DNA of 64,000 nt from Apoda limacodes (taxonomy: Eukaryota > Arthropoda > Insecta > Lepidoptera > Limacodidae), in NCBI GenBank assembly GCA_946406115.1, contig OX291549.1, positions 20,669,901 to 20,733,900 of the forward strand, read 5' to 3'. Both the position numbers and the translations under genes were made by a program. The notes beneath the pieces are model-generated. The model did not search any database. It had not been told where the DNA came from and saw only the letters and a list, made by a program, of their open reading frames with translations. Positions 1 through 12,724 of this stretch are shown piece by piece. Position 1 is the stretch's first letter. The number at the start of each line of letters is the position of its first letter.

Positions 1-435
1 GAGTACAATTTTTAAATTACATGCTATATTTACTAAAGACCTTAATATACTTATCACTCTGCTTCTTATTTTATAATATATTTTATTACTTTTACATTAT
101 TAAGCTTTACGCAAGGACGTTGGCTTTACGCTATCTGTCTGTCGGTCTGTCCACTTATTAAATTAGTAAGCTTTACCCTGTCTGTCTCTCCACCTATTAC
201 ATTATTAAGCTTTACGCTATCTGTCTGTCCACTTATAACATTACTAAGTTTTTCGTTGTCTGTCTGTCCACGTATTACATTACTAAACTTTACGCTGTCT
301 GTCTGTCCAAATATTACATTACTAAGTTTTACGCTGCCTGTTTGTCAACTTATTATTTCTTAAGCTTTACGCTGTCTGTCTATCCACCTATTACATTACT
401 AATATGTACGCTGCCTGTCAGTCCACTTATTATTA
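1..435. repeat. Tandem array, about 39-bp unit, about eight degenerate copies
   Basis: A unit of the form TTACATTACTAAGCTTTACG followed by CTGTCTGTCTGTCCACCTA recurs with CTGTCTG-type cores near 130, 176, 216, 257, 296, 334, 372 and 411. Copies differ by several substitutions each, so the array is old. It may extend beyond the left edge. No coding frame runs through it. Confidence 0.85.
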
Positions 436-1489
436 TATACATTAGTAAGCTAAACATTAAGAAACCAAAAAACAAGCAAATACTGTCCTAGATTTTCAAT
501 AACGTATGTGATAATTGTAATAAATTAATTTCCGATACTACTAATTTCGTCACAGAAAAACAATCTCTATTTGAGATCTAATCAACATCTTCGATTTCAG
601 CTTAGCGCCCATACCTAAAGCAAATGTACATGCGCATTGGAGGTCTCTTAAGGGCCCTTATCTTTGTAACCGTAATAGGTAGAATACTGAAATAATACGG
701 ATATCCTATTTAATAATAATATGCAATAATTATAAAAAATGTATAATACAAAATATGACTGGCAGCCTACAGCTGCTGCAGCGCATTGATAGTGCTAAAC
801 TTGCTTAAAAACAGTTAGGATTGTCAACATTTGTAATGCTTTGCTCTAAAGCAGGAAAATAATTAAAATAATGTGAGAGTTACAAGGAACAAAATGGTAA
901 ACAAAAGACGTATTGGTTGTAAAAAGTTAAATGGTATTAACCTTAACCAGCTTACGTATATTACTGTCAAGAGGTCGAATTTGATGTTCTTTATTTGTAT
1001 GTTTGACGCGTCATGTTTGTTACTCAAATAATAACAACATACTAAGTAACCTATATGTGTATTGTGGTAATATTTTTTTTTTGCATTTTAAAGGTAGTTT
1101 CATGGTTTTTTTGTGATACATTTATTTTTACAGCTATCTCAGCAATTTTTCAGACAGCAAATTATACAGTATCTATTGAAGGAGGTAAGTTATTTATAAG
1201 CTAAACGATTTACTGCACATTTTTTTTTTAATTATTTACTACGTAGGTATATGAACATAAAATTATATCGACTACATTTATCCTTTAGTTAACTATAATG
1301 TTCTTGTTCGGCATAGGTAGGTAAATGGATTAATTTTTGTCAAAAAAAAAAAAGAAAAATTTATACTACATAAAATAAAAATCAGTTATTAAACTAGTGT
1401 TTTGAGTGTAGATAAAGGAAATATTTAATACCATATTTGAATGCAATGAATAATATCTTTAATGTAACAAATCAAAAAAATTAAAATTC
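436..1489. other. AT-rich intron without recognisable gene
   Basis: Low-complexity AT-rich sequence. The only item noticed is a 51-base segment at 1134-1184 on the plus strand bounded by a TTTTTACAG acceptor and a GGAG|GTAAGT donor (see findings). Confidence 0.6.
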
Positions 1490-1945
1490 AAATCGCTAGT
1501 TGGAACGGCTTGTACTAGAAACTCGAAGTTCAAGACTTGTACCATTAATAGTGGTTTTTCTCAAGATAAAGTATCTCAAGGTGGCCATACCGAGTGACTC
1601 GAGTCAGATAATAGAGTTAACAAGCGACGCGACGCGACGCGGACGGCAGTGCTGGCGCACCCAACCACGACGGGCGGTCGACCATACATCCGCAATGATA
1701 TTCTATTCTTCCTAGTAAATACTATCTTGTTTTATAGTTTACTTTCTTAGACATTAAAATAGTTTATTACAATGTTCCCACTGCAGGGGCGCAGGCCTCT
1801 CCTTGGTGGAGTACATTAGCCTACTGCATGTTCGCGGACGTTGTCGAGTGTAGCCCAGGGAGCCTATTGGGAACAGTCTCGAGTAGGCCTTACTCTGGAA
1901 TTCTAGAAAATTTATGCAACCTCTTGAGACCCGTGAAAAAACTTT
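1490..1945. repeat. GC-richer patch and decayed interspersed-repeat fragment
   Basis: A (CGACG)n-like stretch sits at about 1625-1645. A segment at 1770-1805 reads CCCACTGCAGGGGCGCAGGC, resembling the 'CCCACTGCTGGGCACAGGCC' module common in lepidopteran interspersed repeats. No intact frame. The family assignment is from memory and weak. Confidence 0.35.
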
Positions 1946-4900
1946 CATATGATTTGGACCTAACTTATTCTTTATGCCTTTTAATAAGTATTTTTTTTAT
2001 CCATATTCATATTGGGGTAGTTCAATTTATATATATGTTCACCATACAAAGTAAGGCTCTTTAAAATCAAATATGTATTTCAGCTTACGTAATATAACGA
2101 CAAACTGCGTTTACAAAACCAATGTTACTGTTTAGACAAGTGTTTATGTCAATGAACTATAGAAGGTCAAGTTGAATAAGTATAAAATACTTATCTAGTT
2201 TACGTCAAAGTGATGCCAATTGTTACAAAGTTAAAAAGAAAAAGATTACATAAATTTAAATACCTAAACCAGTAATAATGACAGATTACTTCATAATCAA
2301 ATCTGCCAACGTCGTCGTTACGTTTCTAATACAACGCATTCATTATAAAGAAACATAAACTACCTACTTAGTTTTTAAAGAATATTCTTAAAATGAATTT
2401 ATAAAACTTGTTACTGGCCTAAAAGCAATGGTGTAAAATTAACAGTGATGGGAATGAATGGTAAGGGTTGTGATGACGCTTAGAAAAAGGCATCGATTTA
2501 AGTTAAACTTTTAAAGGGGTTAACATTAGATTGTACATTTTAAGGGGATGCCAAATCCTAAACAATTATTATAAGTGAAGTAACCCTATTGTGTGCGCTA
2601 GAATAAGCAGCTGCTAGGTTTGTATTCAGTTATTGTGTTTCTGCACAAAGAAAATTAATACCCAATCGATTTTAATTAATCTTAGTGCGTCCAAATTAAT
2701 AAATAGAAATATGTCAGAATGTAACGATTAAACTAAACAATTAAATAGCTACGTTAGTATAATTTTTATTGACCAAAACATCATTGAAAAAAAAAGATAT
2801 GTTACCTACATTAATAAAAATAATTTTCTTTTGGTCCCCAGATGCAGGCATAATATTATATTGTGTGGTGTTATTCTGAATGGGGTCAGCGACCCCTCTG
2901 ATTAAGGAATCATCAATCAAGTAACAAGGCAACTCGAACCCACAGAGGGTATCGCGTTTCAAATATATTAAAGCTTCTACACCGCTTGTAACATAAGCAC
3001 TTTGTATACAGGTTACTTTTAAATATAATAGTTACATAACACATTAGGTATTCCAGCACATATATATATATATGCTTATTAAGTTCATTTCATTTCTTAC
3101 AACATTTTTATACTACAAACATAAACGCGAACTTATTTTAAATAGCGATAAGTTATAATTTGTAATGGGTAGGGTATCGGTATAGGTACTTACCTATATT
3201 TTTACGCGTTATCTTAAGTATAACAAAAGAGACTTTCTTATTTTTATAATACAGTTATGTTTTGGTTTGTAAAAAATAATACATAGCCAAAAAAATATCA
3301 AAAGTCTTTCTGGTGACCTCTTAATCCAATATACATATCATATACTTAAGGTATTTAAAGCTATCGACCAACTAAACAAGCAAATCAATGACCATTTTAA
3401 GCGTTAAGCAGTGAGCACTAAGGCATGGCATGTTATTTTTTTTTATACACAAAAACACAAACAACACTGCTTCCCAAACTGGCTAGGTTCGCGAAAGCTC
3501 GCTGCGCCAACAACGTGTCAAAAAACCACGGCGACCTTGACGCCTCTGCATGGACGTATCAATACATTCACCTCAGTTGGGGCCCCCAACATTACGAAAT
3601 GGATCTCATATCTCATGTGCTCTCAGCGATGTCTGTTACCTCGGGTACATGCACCTCACAATGACCCTCAAACAAATAATAATATGTAACAACGTTCACC
3701 TCACCATTACATTTGACCATTATAAAAGAATGCTGGTTTTAATTGCGCAACTAGTGCGGCAAATATGCAATTATAAACTTAGCTATCTAATGAATTATTC
3801 TAATTAACTGTACAACCAAAAACGTGAAATTCCCATGCATCTAGACGTAGTCGTCAAAAGTACAGTTAAGAACAAAAGTAGCAAACAAGAAATCTTAAAA
3901 TTTTATTTCGTGCTGACATTGCAAAATGGTTGTAAATCGCCCAAAACATTCCACAAGTTTATACCTCATACATATGTGCTATATGTTCATTCAAGATTCA
4001 TGAATTTGAAACACACAGCAGTTCAACCAAATGCCTCTCGTCCGTCACTGTAGCACTTAGTTGCTATATTTACTTTTACACTCTTATGATGTTCCATTTG
4101 CTTTAGGCAATCAAAGATTTAAATGTTTTTCCCACATTTCTTTTGAGCCATTCAAAACGTTCGAATCGCTATATAGACGAATTTACAAGTATATCATACA
4201 TAGCTAAGCTAACACTTAGTAAAAGGTGAACGGTCCACCTTGAGGTGTGTGACACGCATAACGCGTCATCGTTTGTAATACACCCTTCTATATAGTCCTA
4301 TTCGTACTTAAAATTAGCCTGAGCGATTGGAATTTAACTATTGTTTATACTTATAGTAACTATTATGTTACAAAAACTATTTTGTACATAGAAAATTATA
4401 ATTTTTTTTTTTATACTTGTACTAATTGCGTAACACTATCTTTAACATTTCGTTACTCAAAATGTGTTATTATCACATCACTATTTATCGTAGTCGCAAA
4501 AAGCATATTATGTACTTGTGAAATGCCAGTATTTATTCAATGGATGAAAAAAAATGTATAAATTAAACAGAAACTGGTTATTTAATAATTTAAAAGCATT
4601 TCACATTATTGATATGGGCGATTGTACCAAAATTAGGTGTCATGCAACTTGTCAATCAACAATAAAGTCATTATATAAAATTTAAGATTTTTGATTATAT
4701 TATATAGGGAGCTAAACACCTTCATACTTGGTCAACCAATTCGATTTATCGACCTGCACCGACATGACAGCAGGTTTCTAAAATGTCACTGCACTAAATG
4801 CTAAAAACGTCAGTACCATGATGTAAAACTCAAGCAATCCCAAAAATGCTGAATCAGGGGCTGTATTTAAAATGTTTGTTTTAGTTATATGATCATTATT

Positions 4901-7490
4901 ATTTTACTACAATTAATAACTTTAAGATCATACTTTAAGATACTAAACTTTTTACAAAAATAGTTAACTGAGTTCAGTTTGAACCGTCAGTTCTATGTGT
5001 GAAACGAAATTTGATAATCCATGTCCTTATTGTCATTAGAAAAATCATATTCACATATAAAATCTGAACTCAGCACTCCATCATGTGAGGTTTCATTAGA
5101 TAGGGCTAACCAATGACGAACGTTTTGGACAAAATCGGATCATAAGTTTTTTAAACATCAGCAATAGCTCTCACTCTACGGAACCCTAACCTAAGGTGTA
5201 TAAGACACGCACTTGACCGGTTTTTAATTATTTACGACATTTTATGGATGAAATGTGTTTTAGGTTTATGGGAAATGACGCGTTTTGAGTAGCGAAATGT
5301 TTAAAGTTGAGGATATTTAGTTCACTTAATGCAATTTGTATGAAAAAATGTTGGTCGGATATAAACTTAATTATCTGTTACAATGTTATTAACAAGAAGT
5401 ACTTAGTAGGCATTGTTGGTTGAAAAGCGATAAAAAATTAAAAGCTCATTACGAGTAAATGTTGACCCAAGTGAAAAATACTTAGGCACAATATAGCTTA
5501 AAAGCTTTTTATTGATCCCGCCTTATATAAACTTATTTTACTTCCATAACATTTACGACACAAGAAAGAGGTGGTTGTATAAAAGTTTTTTGTATTCCTT
5601 TTGACACTGATGAGTTGAAGGTCGGTGGGTAAGTTGTTTGTTAGTAAAAGAAGTATTGTTATCCATAAAATTTACACTGAAGGAAATATTTGATAAAATA
5701 ATTTAAAAAAAACGACCAAATGCGTATCGCGCATAAAGTAAGAAGTTCCGTAGAATGAATAATGTTCCAGATAGTATAAAACTTAAATCTACACTATTTT
5801 GTTCGTAAACAATTTTCGTTGGAAGTACCTATATAAAGTTCATTACTAAGATTTTAAACTGATTTTTAGAACTCATAAAAGCTAAGAGAGGAATTAAACT
5901 TTCAGCTTTAAATGAAAATTAAATGAAAACAATCTGTATTTTATGCCATCAGTTAAAAGGGTTTTTCATAAGGTTAAATTATTAACAATACATTAGTTTA
6001 CTTGTTTATTAATTATTATTCGTTTTATTTTTATTGGTCATGTCCTTTTTCTCTTGAAATCCTATATTATAAATTTAATAAATTTAGGAGGATGGTAGTA
6101 AGTAAATTTTTTACACTAGGTTTTAATCAATTCAATTTATACACTTCAGACGATACAATCGAAGCCTAGTATGAGTAATAAAGTGAAATAAAGTAAAGAA
6201 AGTTGAGTTTTTCAGTTTTAACAGCGGCGTGTTAAAAGTTGATTCTATAAATCCAAACATAAGGCCCAACTTTGGAAACTGAATAAAAGTTAAAAAGCAA
6301 TTAAAGTATTTTAATTTATCACTTTCTTTACTATTTTAAGTAAAAGAAAAAAAAATTTTGAGACATCGTTAAAGAAATGGAGAATTCAGCGGTTATTTTA
6401 ATGTCATCACAAGCAACACAAATAAGTCTCATAATAAACCAACCCGCATCTTGTGTCATAGTTAGACCAAATGCGTCAATAAAACTTATTCTATCTATTA
6501 ACCATGAGTTAAATTATCACAGAAAGTGAACAGAGAATAATATGCGGGTGTTAGAGAAAAATAAAAAAAACTTTACCTTCTAATGTAACACAATGAGACA
6601 AAGTAGCTTATTTTAAATAGCTCAGACCAGACACATCACACACAGTAGGTATTTTAATGATTTTTTGACACCGACACATTTGAACAAGCCAACAACCTTA
6701 TAAAATGGCGCAAAATGATTTTTTGACTTTGTAGACCCGCTCATAAAACGACAAAAAAATATTTTTTTTTTAAAAATATTTAATATAATCTTATAGATTA
6801 CCCAACACCAAATGCAATGGCAATGTAAGCATTTAATAATGTTGGTTTTATACGAGAATATTCAAGATTTGCATTAGATTTTCAATGTTGTCAACTGTAA
6901 GCCCTGAAGTAACCAATTTATAGCATTACTTTTTTTTAACGAGAAAAGTATTTACCATAGTTTTTCCAAAAAACAATTTTCATGCTGAATCATTCCAAAA
7001 TTTCTCATTTCATGGAGACATTTATTGGTAAACGTAGACTCAATTAAGAAAATGGAGCCTTAACTCAGTTTGTAATATTATTTTAGGTGTACAATCACAG
7101 CTAAAATCGATTGAGAAGTTTTTATTAGACCTACTTGAAATCTTTGTTTTTTCATACAAGCTACATATTTCGCAATCGCCATAGGATTTTGCGATTGAAA
7201 TAAAATTGGTTAAAAAAATAAAGCTCAAATGTCTCGAATCCAAATTATGAGTTTGCAAACATGACATAATCAAAGGAAGTAGGAAATAATATTAAGTACA
7301 CTAAATCTACTAACTGCATACGCGTTCAAATAAAAAAAGGTCATTTTACTTTACACAAATCTAACAATTTGCTTGTCAGGAAGTAGCAATGCCAACATTA
7401 CATGAAGACCACAAACACATTATGCAAACTGATAAAAAAAATGACATTCAAACATTTTTGTTGTGTTCTGAGGAATTGTTCGAAATGATG
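1946..7490. other. Long AT-rich intron stretch, no gene seen
   Basis: More than 5 kb of AT-rich sequence with only short chance frames. A GC-richer patch lies at 3470-3660 with no recognised protein. At 5175-5225 a scrap ends in GCACTTGACCGGTTTTT, the terminal motif of the abundant repeat seen complete at 16.7 kb. Confidence 0.6.
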
Positions 7491-7494
7491 CCCA

Positions 7495-7890
7495 CGGCTA
7501 ATTTCTACCATCGCACCGCTCGCCATCGGCAGGGAATTCATTTTCACACTCTAGAACCGAAATGGTCGCGTAGTGCGGTTTTAGAGAAACTTCCTCCCGC
7601 GAACGCATAGGTTGTGGAATGAGCTCCCTGCCAAGGTTTTCTCTAAGGACTACAGTATGGGGTTCTTCAAAAAAGAAGTTATTAGATTTCTGAAGCGTCT
7701 GCAACGCGCGAGTGATGGCCTTGGTGTTGCAAGCGTCCATAGGCTACGGTGAGCTCTTACCATCAGGCGGACCGTAGGCTTGTTTGCCACCTTAGTGGTA
7801 TTAAAAAAAAAAAAAAATAGGCTACGGTGACCGCTTACCATCAGGCGGACCGTAGGCTTGTTTGCCATCTTAGTGGTATAAAAAAAAAAA
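7495..7890 (+). mobile_element. LINE 3' end (CR1/Jockey-type) with tandemly duplicated tail
   Basis: Two frames give the extreme C-terminus of a LINE reverse transcriptase: HFHTLEPKWSR followed, after a frameshift, by LWNELPAKVFSKDYSMGFFKKEV, ending in the stop after SVHRLR (about 7745). The 3' tail (GGCTACGGTGA to TTAGTGGTAT plus poly-A) occurs twice, 7741-7818 and 7819-7880, with a poly-A stretch between. Six other partial copies of this family lie in the window, all in minus orientation. It is 5'-truncated and dead. Confidence 0.8.
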
Positions 7891-9418
7891 TCGAATTTTA
7901 AGATCATTTCACGTACATAGTACATGCATACCTGTAATGACCTCAGCCCGCAAGTGATAATGATAAAGAAAGCACCCATTACATGACTACTTCAACTAAA
8001 AACTGTTATAGTATGTAAACGATTTGAGAATACGTTATTTATATTTATAAAACCAGTACAAAATTAAAAAGACTATGTTGATGACGCCATTATCAGACAG
8101 CTAATGAAGAGATTCGTGTTTGTCTGTGGAACATTTAATTTTATCACATGTTCGTTTATTGAAAAATTTTAAAATCAGCTAAAATATGATGGAAACGATG
8201 CCAGATTAAGGCTGTGTGTGTTTCCACTTCGTTTTTACTTAACTAGGACTGCAAGTTGACACTAGAAACTTGGAGTACCTACCTTACTAACAAGTTTATT
8301 AGAACTTTTAAATAGTTACAACCTTTCGTACGTACCAAGTTCCTGTATATCTACAGGAACACAATAAGTACAAAAAGACTTATGTAATTCCTTACCGGTA
8401 GGCGACAACAAAAATTTGATGGACGTAGGTTATGTATGTGCGCAGGTATGAAGAACAAACTAAGATAGCTAAAAACGGACTGCAATAATTTCAAATTTCT
8501 GTAAATGCCTCATGTTATTTTAACGAGTCTCGCATATGTAATTTCAAATATGTTATATTATATGAGAATACACAATGCATGCTTTGTCAGGCGGCGCGAT
8601 TTACCATCAGAAGAAGTGGTCTCTAAACCGGTCGGACCGGCCACAACCACTTCGAAGAAACGTAACTCTGTGCATCCAACTTAAATTGTTTTGTATTACT
8701 TACTTGCCTGGGCTCTAATCGAACTGTCTCAAAAAGAAAATAATGAAGATTTTGATTTAAAAATGGAGACAGGACAGGACTGAGAGCCATTTTAGAGCAT
8801 CTCATTGCAATGTCACCAATAAAAATGCAACAAATAAGTAGTAGAAACAACCGCCAATACAGATCGGTATTAAAATTAGGTCTGAGACTATTAAGACCTA
8901 TAGCAGCATTGAATGCTTACTTTACTGTTTTATTACTATAAAATATTTAGTAAAGAAGCATTGTAGGTATAAAAACAACAATTCATTAATTTACCCACTT
9001 TAATCAGGGTACTAATGACAAGATTACATCGATTTTGCATGGATAAAAGGTTTAAGTTGGTACTATTTAGCAAGATACCAAGATAAAAGTGCTCTTTTAA
9101 AGCTTACTAAAAAGTGATTTAAGGAATTATATAGATCTGTATTCCAGATGCAGGAGTAGAACATAATAAGTGAACTTTTTGGCGGTTTTGACTTATTGAA
9201 AATAACCTACCGTACTTTTTTGACGTTACGCATTGTTTTGCAATGCTATATTTGCCCTGCAATGCCTATTAAGCATATTACCTTAGTTATATACATAAAG
9301 AACATTTAATAAATCATAACATGAGTCACAAATATATACTTGATGTTTCAGTGATGTTAATAAATTAAAACTAAAAAAGTGGACTGTCAGTCACTCTCAA
9401 TCTCACAGATTTAAAACA
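7891..9418. other. AT-rich intron, no gene seen
   Basis: A short GC-rich scrap at 8580-8650 contains a hairpin around CGGTCGGACCGG. Otherwise I see nothing that can be named. Confidence 0.5.
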
Positions 9419-9804
9419 ATACGATTCGAAGCGCCTCTTAGCGTGCTTCATACAAACGAATTTTTCCCTTCGTTTTTGACACTTCCTGGTAAAACACCAC
9501 GAAATTTTGAAGACATGCTCTAGTGATAAATATCTAGGTCTGCAGTGTGTCAGTTTTCTGTTAAATTAAATAGTTCAAAAGTTATACAGGATTCTAGTTT
9601 TTCATACAAATGGTTAAAAAAACGATTTCTAGTTAATAAAAAATTATACAAGATTTTGGAAAACCAGAAATAGGTATTTATTTTATACAGGTATTCGGCT
9701 TGGGATTATGACTAAGAAATTTCACAGTGATTGATCAGTAAATGTCAAAAACAAATGAGAAATTCGTTTGTATGAAGACCGCTGCGAGGCGCCGCGAATC
9801 GTAT
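9419..9804. mobile_element. Non-autonomous DNA transposon (MITE), 386 bp, copy 1
   Basis: The ends form imperfect inverted repeats of about 50 bp. The left begins ATACGATTCGAAGCGCCTC and the right, read in reverse complement, begins ATACGATTCGCGGCGCCTC; both continue through CTTCATACAAACGAATTT. The interior has no coding capacity. A second copy lies at 29965-30337. Target-site duplications are not clear. Confidence 0.75.
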
Positions 9805-10889
9805 CCTCTTAAGTAGAGGCGAGGCTGTAACTAGCAAATTGTAAGGTAGGTACATATATTTATATTTAAATTTACCTAGTTAGATGTCGCTGTTGACTTA
9901 CTTATCCATATTACTTTGTCTCGATTGTCAAAGCAAATTCAAGGCAAACGATAACACATGAGTATGTTTATTTCCCTTGCAGAAAGTGAAATCTACATGA
10001 GAAAATATCGTTTAAATGAAATGACGTTCTTTTTCTATGGTTTCTGTTTTGAAAAGCCGACTTATAGGTATGTGTTATAATTTCGCTTTTAAGCATTTGT
10101 ATGGAAGTGTTAGGTACGTAATTAATTTATCGCTTGTTACCAATAACATACCCGTAAAACGCAAAATGAAAAAAAAAAACATCTTGCTGTACTAATTGTC
10201 ATAAACATCTTAGTGTCATTGCACAACATTGTTTTTCCATTGACCTTGCTTGTAAATCGCCGATAAGAATTACTCATTCTATGGCATCCTCCCACAATTC
10301 TTACAAATCAAACATAAGCACAAGTATTGTTTACTAAGAATACATGTAGGAACCGTCCAGCTGTGGATATAGGTGCCAATGTATATTAATATACAGTACC
10401 TACCAGCTGCCTACACCTCACACCTCAAGCTTGAGTATTTATCTATTTTTTAACAGTCTCGCCCACAGATAATCCGTTATTGCTAAGATTAGTCACTGCT
10501 CCATACGTATACTTAGAATATGTCCATGAGTTATTATTATGGTAGGTATCAGTATTTTGCGTTTAATAATATCAAAAAATTCAAGACGCTAAATCGCCTA
10601 TATTAAATAGGCACCTATCTTTTGCTAGAGTTAAAATGGCAACTGTGTGTAAGTAATTTATTTTGTTGTACCAATAAATGACGTAATGTAGGTATCATAC
10701 TTATAGAAGCATCTAGAAACATTTCAAAGATTGAGCAAAACTCAAAAAATGTTTAAAACGAAAAAATAAGTCAACTTAACAAAACTTTATGAATGATGGA
10801 TGAGGTTGGTGTATAAGTCACCCTTGTCACATATTCCGTCCAGTAGCTAAAGGAATATAATGAAATCGTTATATCTACTAAAGGTAATG
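9805..10889. other. AT-rich intron, no gene seen
   Basis: No recognisable element. Several short TAGGTAGG-type strings and chance frames only. Confidence 0.5.
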
Positions 10890-11720
10890 CTGCTGCGGCT
10901 TGATTCCGAAATGTCTCGAGTGCAAGTCTGTTCATACACACAGACTTAGATGTTTGGCTATATGAAAAGACAGCATAACAAGTGGCCTGATTGCGTACTG
11001 TCTCGAGCGCAACTCTATCCATACTGTTTAACATCACAGACAGATATCACACTGATGTTTTCCTTTATAAAAAAAGACCAGTGTAACACAGTGGCCTAAT
11101 TGCGAAATGTCTCGAGCGCAACTCTATTCTTAGTTATAATATCACAGATAACACAGTCTCAGATGTTTGCGTATATGAGAAGACCAGAACCCAGGGGCCT
11201 GATGGCGAAATATCTCGGAGCAACTCTATTCATATCGTTTAATATCAAAGATGTCACAGACTCGGATGTTTGTCTATATAAAAAGTCCAGCGTAACAAGG
11301 GGCCTGATTGCGAAATGTCTCGAGCGCAACTCTATCCATACTGTTTTATTATCACAGACAGATGTCACACTAAAATGTTTACCTATATAAAAAGACTAGC
11401 GTAACCCAGAAGCCTGATTGCAAAATGTTTCGAGCGCAACTCTATTAATACAGTTATAATATCACAGACAGCACACTCTCAGATTTTTGCCTATATATAA
11501 AGACCAGTTTAACCCAGAGGCCTGATTGCGAAATGTCTCGCGCGCAACTCTACTCATACAGTTTATAATATCAGTTATCTATCACAGATAAACTGTCTTA
11601 GATGTTTGCCTATATAAAAAGACCAGCGTAACCCAGGGGCCTGATTGCCAAATTTATCGAGTGCAACTCTATTCATACCGTCTATATGAAAAAAACAAGC
11701 GCGACACTTAGGTCTGGTTG
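10890..11720. repeat. Tandem array of about 108-bp units, eight copies, inside the EcR intron
   Basis: The core GAAATGTCTCGAGCGCAACT, or a close variant, recurs at about 10914, 11001, 11110, 11213, 11318, 11428, 11536 and 11655, giving periods of 87 to 119 bases. Most units also carry ATATCACAGACAG, GATGTTTGCCTATATAAAAAG (split by small changes) and GGCCTGATTGCG. Variation between copies suggests an old array. Each central unit includes a TATATAAAA string. Confidence 0.9.
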
Positions 11721-11839
11721 AAATACGATTTGGAATTACCCTCGGGAAAGTGGTTGTAGTGTATCTAAGTATCTGTCCACGTAAACGACGAAGAGGCATA
11801 CCTACCGATAATTAAGATTCATACCTGCCCCTACAAATT

Positions 11840-12005
11840 GATTTGATTTTAGGGGTTTCGTACTCAAAATTTAAGACGGACCCCTACTGCTGTTACTCTG
11901 TTGTACATTTGTCATTCCGTCCGTACCTATGTCACGCTGCGGGGTCCGTTACTCTTAAACGGAATGCGTAACAAACCTGAAATTTGTATATTTTGTGTAA
12001 AACGT
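11840..12005 (-). repeat. Diverged copy of the GTTCCGTAC/GTCCGTCCG interspersed repeat
   Basis: The order 'GGGTTTCGTACTC ... GGACCCCTACTG ... CCGTCCGTACC ... GTCACG ... GAAATTTGTATA' follows the layout of the better preserved minus-strand copy at 50.1 kb, but with many changes. Function unknown. Confidence 0.4.
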
Positions 12006-12383
12006 TGACTTAAAACCAGAAGTTTTATCAAAAAAATACCTAATGTATTTTACATACATTTTTTTAACCAGGCATGTGAGCTGTGAGTGACTTCCGGCTC
12101 TATCGGTTAGAGCTTAGCGAGTAGGGGTGGCTCATACAAATTATTCTTCTCTATAGGAATTTAAAATTAAAGAATTGAAAGACATCAGAAGTTGTAAGTT
12201 TTAATTACAAGTCAGAAAATTCCTTAAATTTTATGACTTTTTATGATTTTATATACTATATTTTTACCTATTTATTGTTTCTAAACAAATGCTAAAAATT
12301 AATAGCGTAATTAGTCCGAATTGAACTTGATTGGTTTTGTTTGTTTTCTGCTACGAATTCGCAAATAAAATTGTGGCAAGGAG

Positions 12384-12545
12384 TTGAGAGAACACAGTTT
12401 GCGGTGCGGATCGGTCAAGGTATCCGGGCCAAAGGTCGATGACAGACAAACGTCAACGCAGATAGCTCGCCTCCGCTCCGACCGGCCTCCGACCTCCGTC
12501 CGATTTGCCCGACTACAAATGCCGCGCTTTTTCTCTACATTACCG
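12384..12545. other. GC-rich segment just downstream of the B1 exon
   Basis: This block is CpG-rich with repeated CTCCG(A/C)CC-like strings (GCCTCCGCTCCGACCGGCCT) and stands out from the AT-rich intron 180-340 bases beyond the B1 donor. It could be an intronic regulatory element or a repeat fragment. No protein match is recognised in either strand. Confidence 0.3.
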
Positions 12546-12724
12546 TCAACAATTTACATAATTGCTTGTTCAACAGCACAAATCAACTCAAGTAACACTA
12601 CAAAGCAACTTTTATACGCTATTAGTAGAATTGACATTCCGGCTATAAACTAGCGTCGTCTAAAATCATCACTAGCTGAATAAGCCGCTGCTAAATAGAT
12701 TAGTTTGCATTTTTATATGCATAC

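Larger units (their letters stand above)
1..12724 (-). other. EcR-B1 intron (proximal part, runs off the left edge)
   Basis: The B1 exon ends in a clear donor at 12724 and the gene runs leftward. No frame here resembles the common exon that should begin REELSP and lead into the C4 zinc fingers. I therefore infer that at least 12.7 kb of the intron is in view. It is AT-rich and holds the repeats listed separately. This rests on gene structure known from other EcR genes, not on transcript evidence. Confidence 0.75.

Noticed and set aside
3411..3807. Overlapping 79-92 codon frames in a GC-richer patch
   Set aside because: Three frames overlap with none standing out, no domain is recognised and no splice context supports an exon.
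7741..7880. CRISPR-like direct repeats
   Set aside because: Only two units, the spacer is poly-A and the sequence is a LINE tail; CRISPR arrays are not expected in an insect genome.
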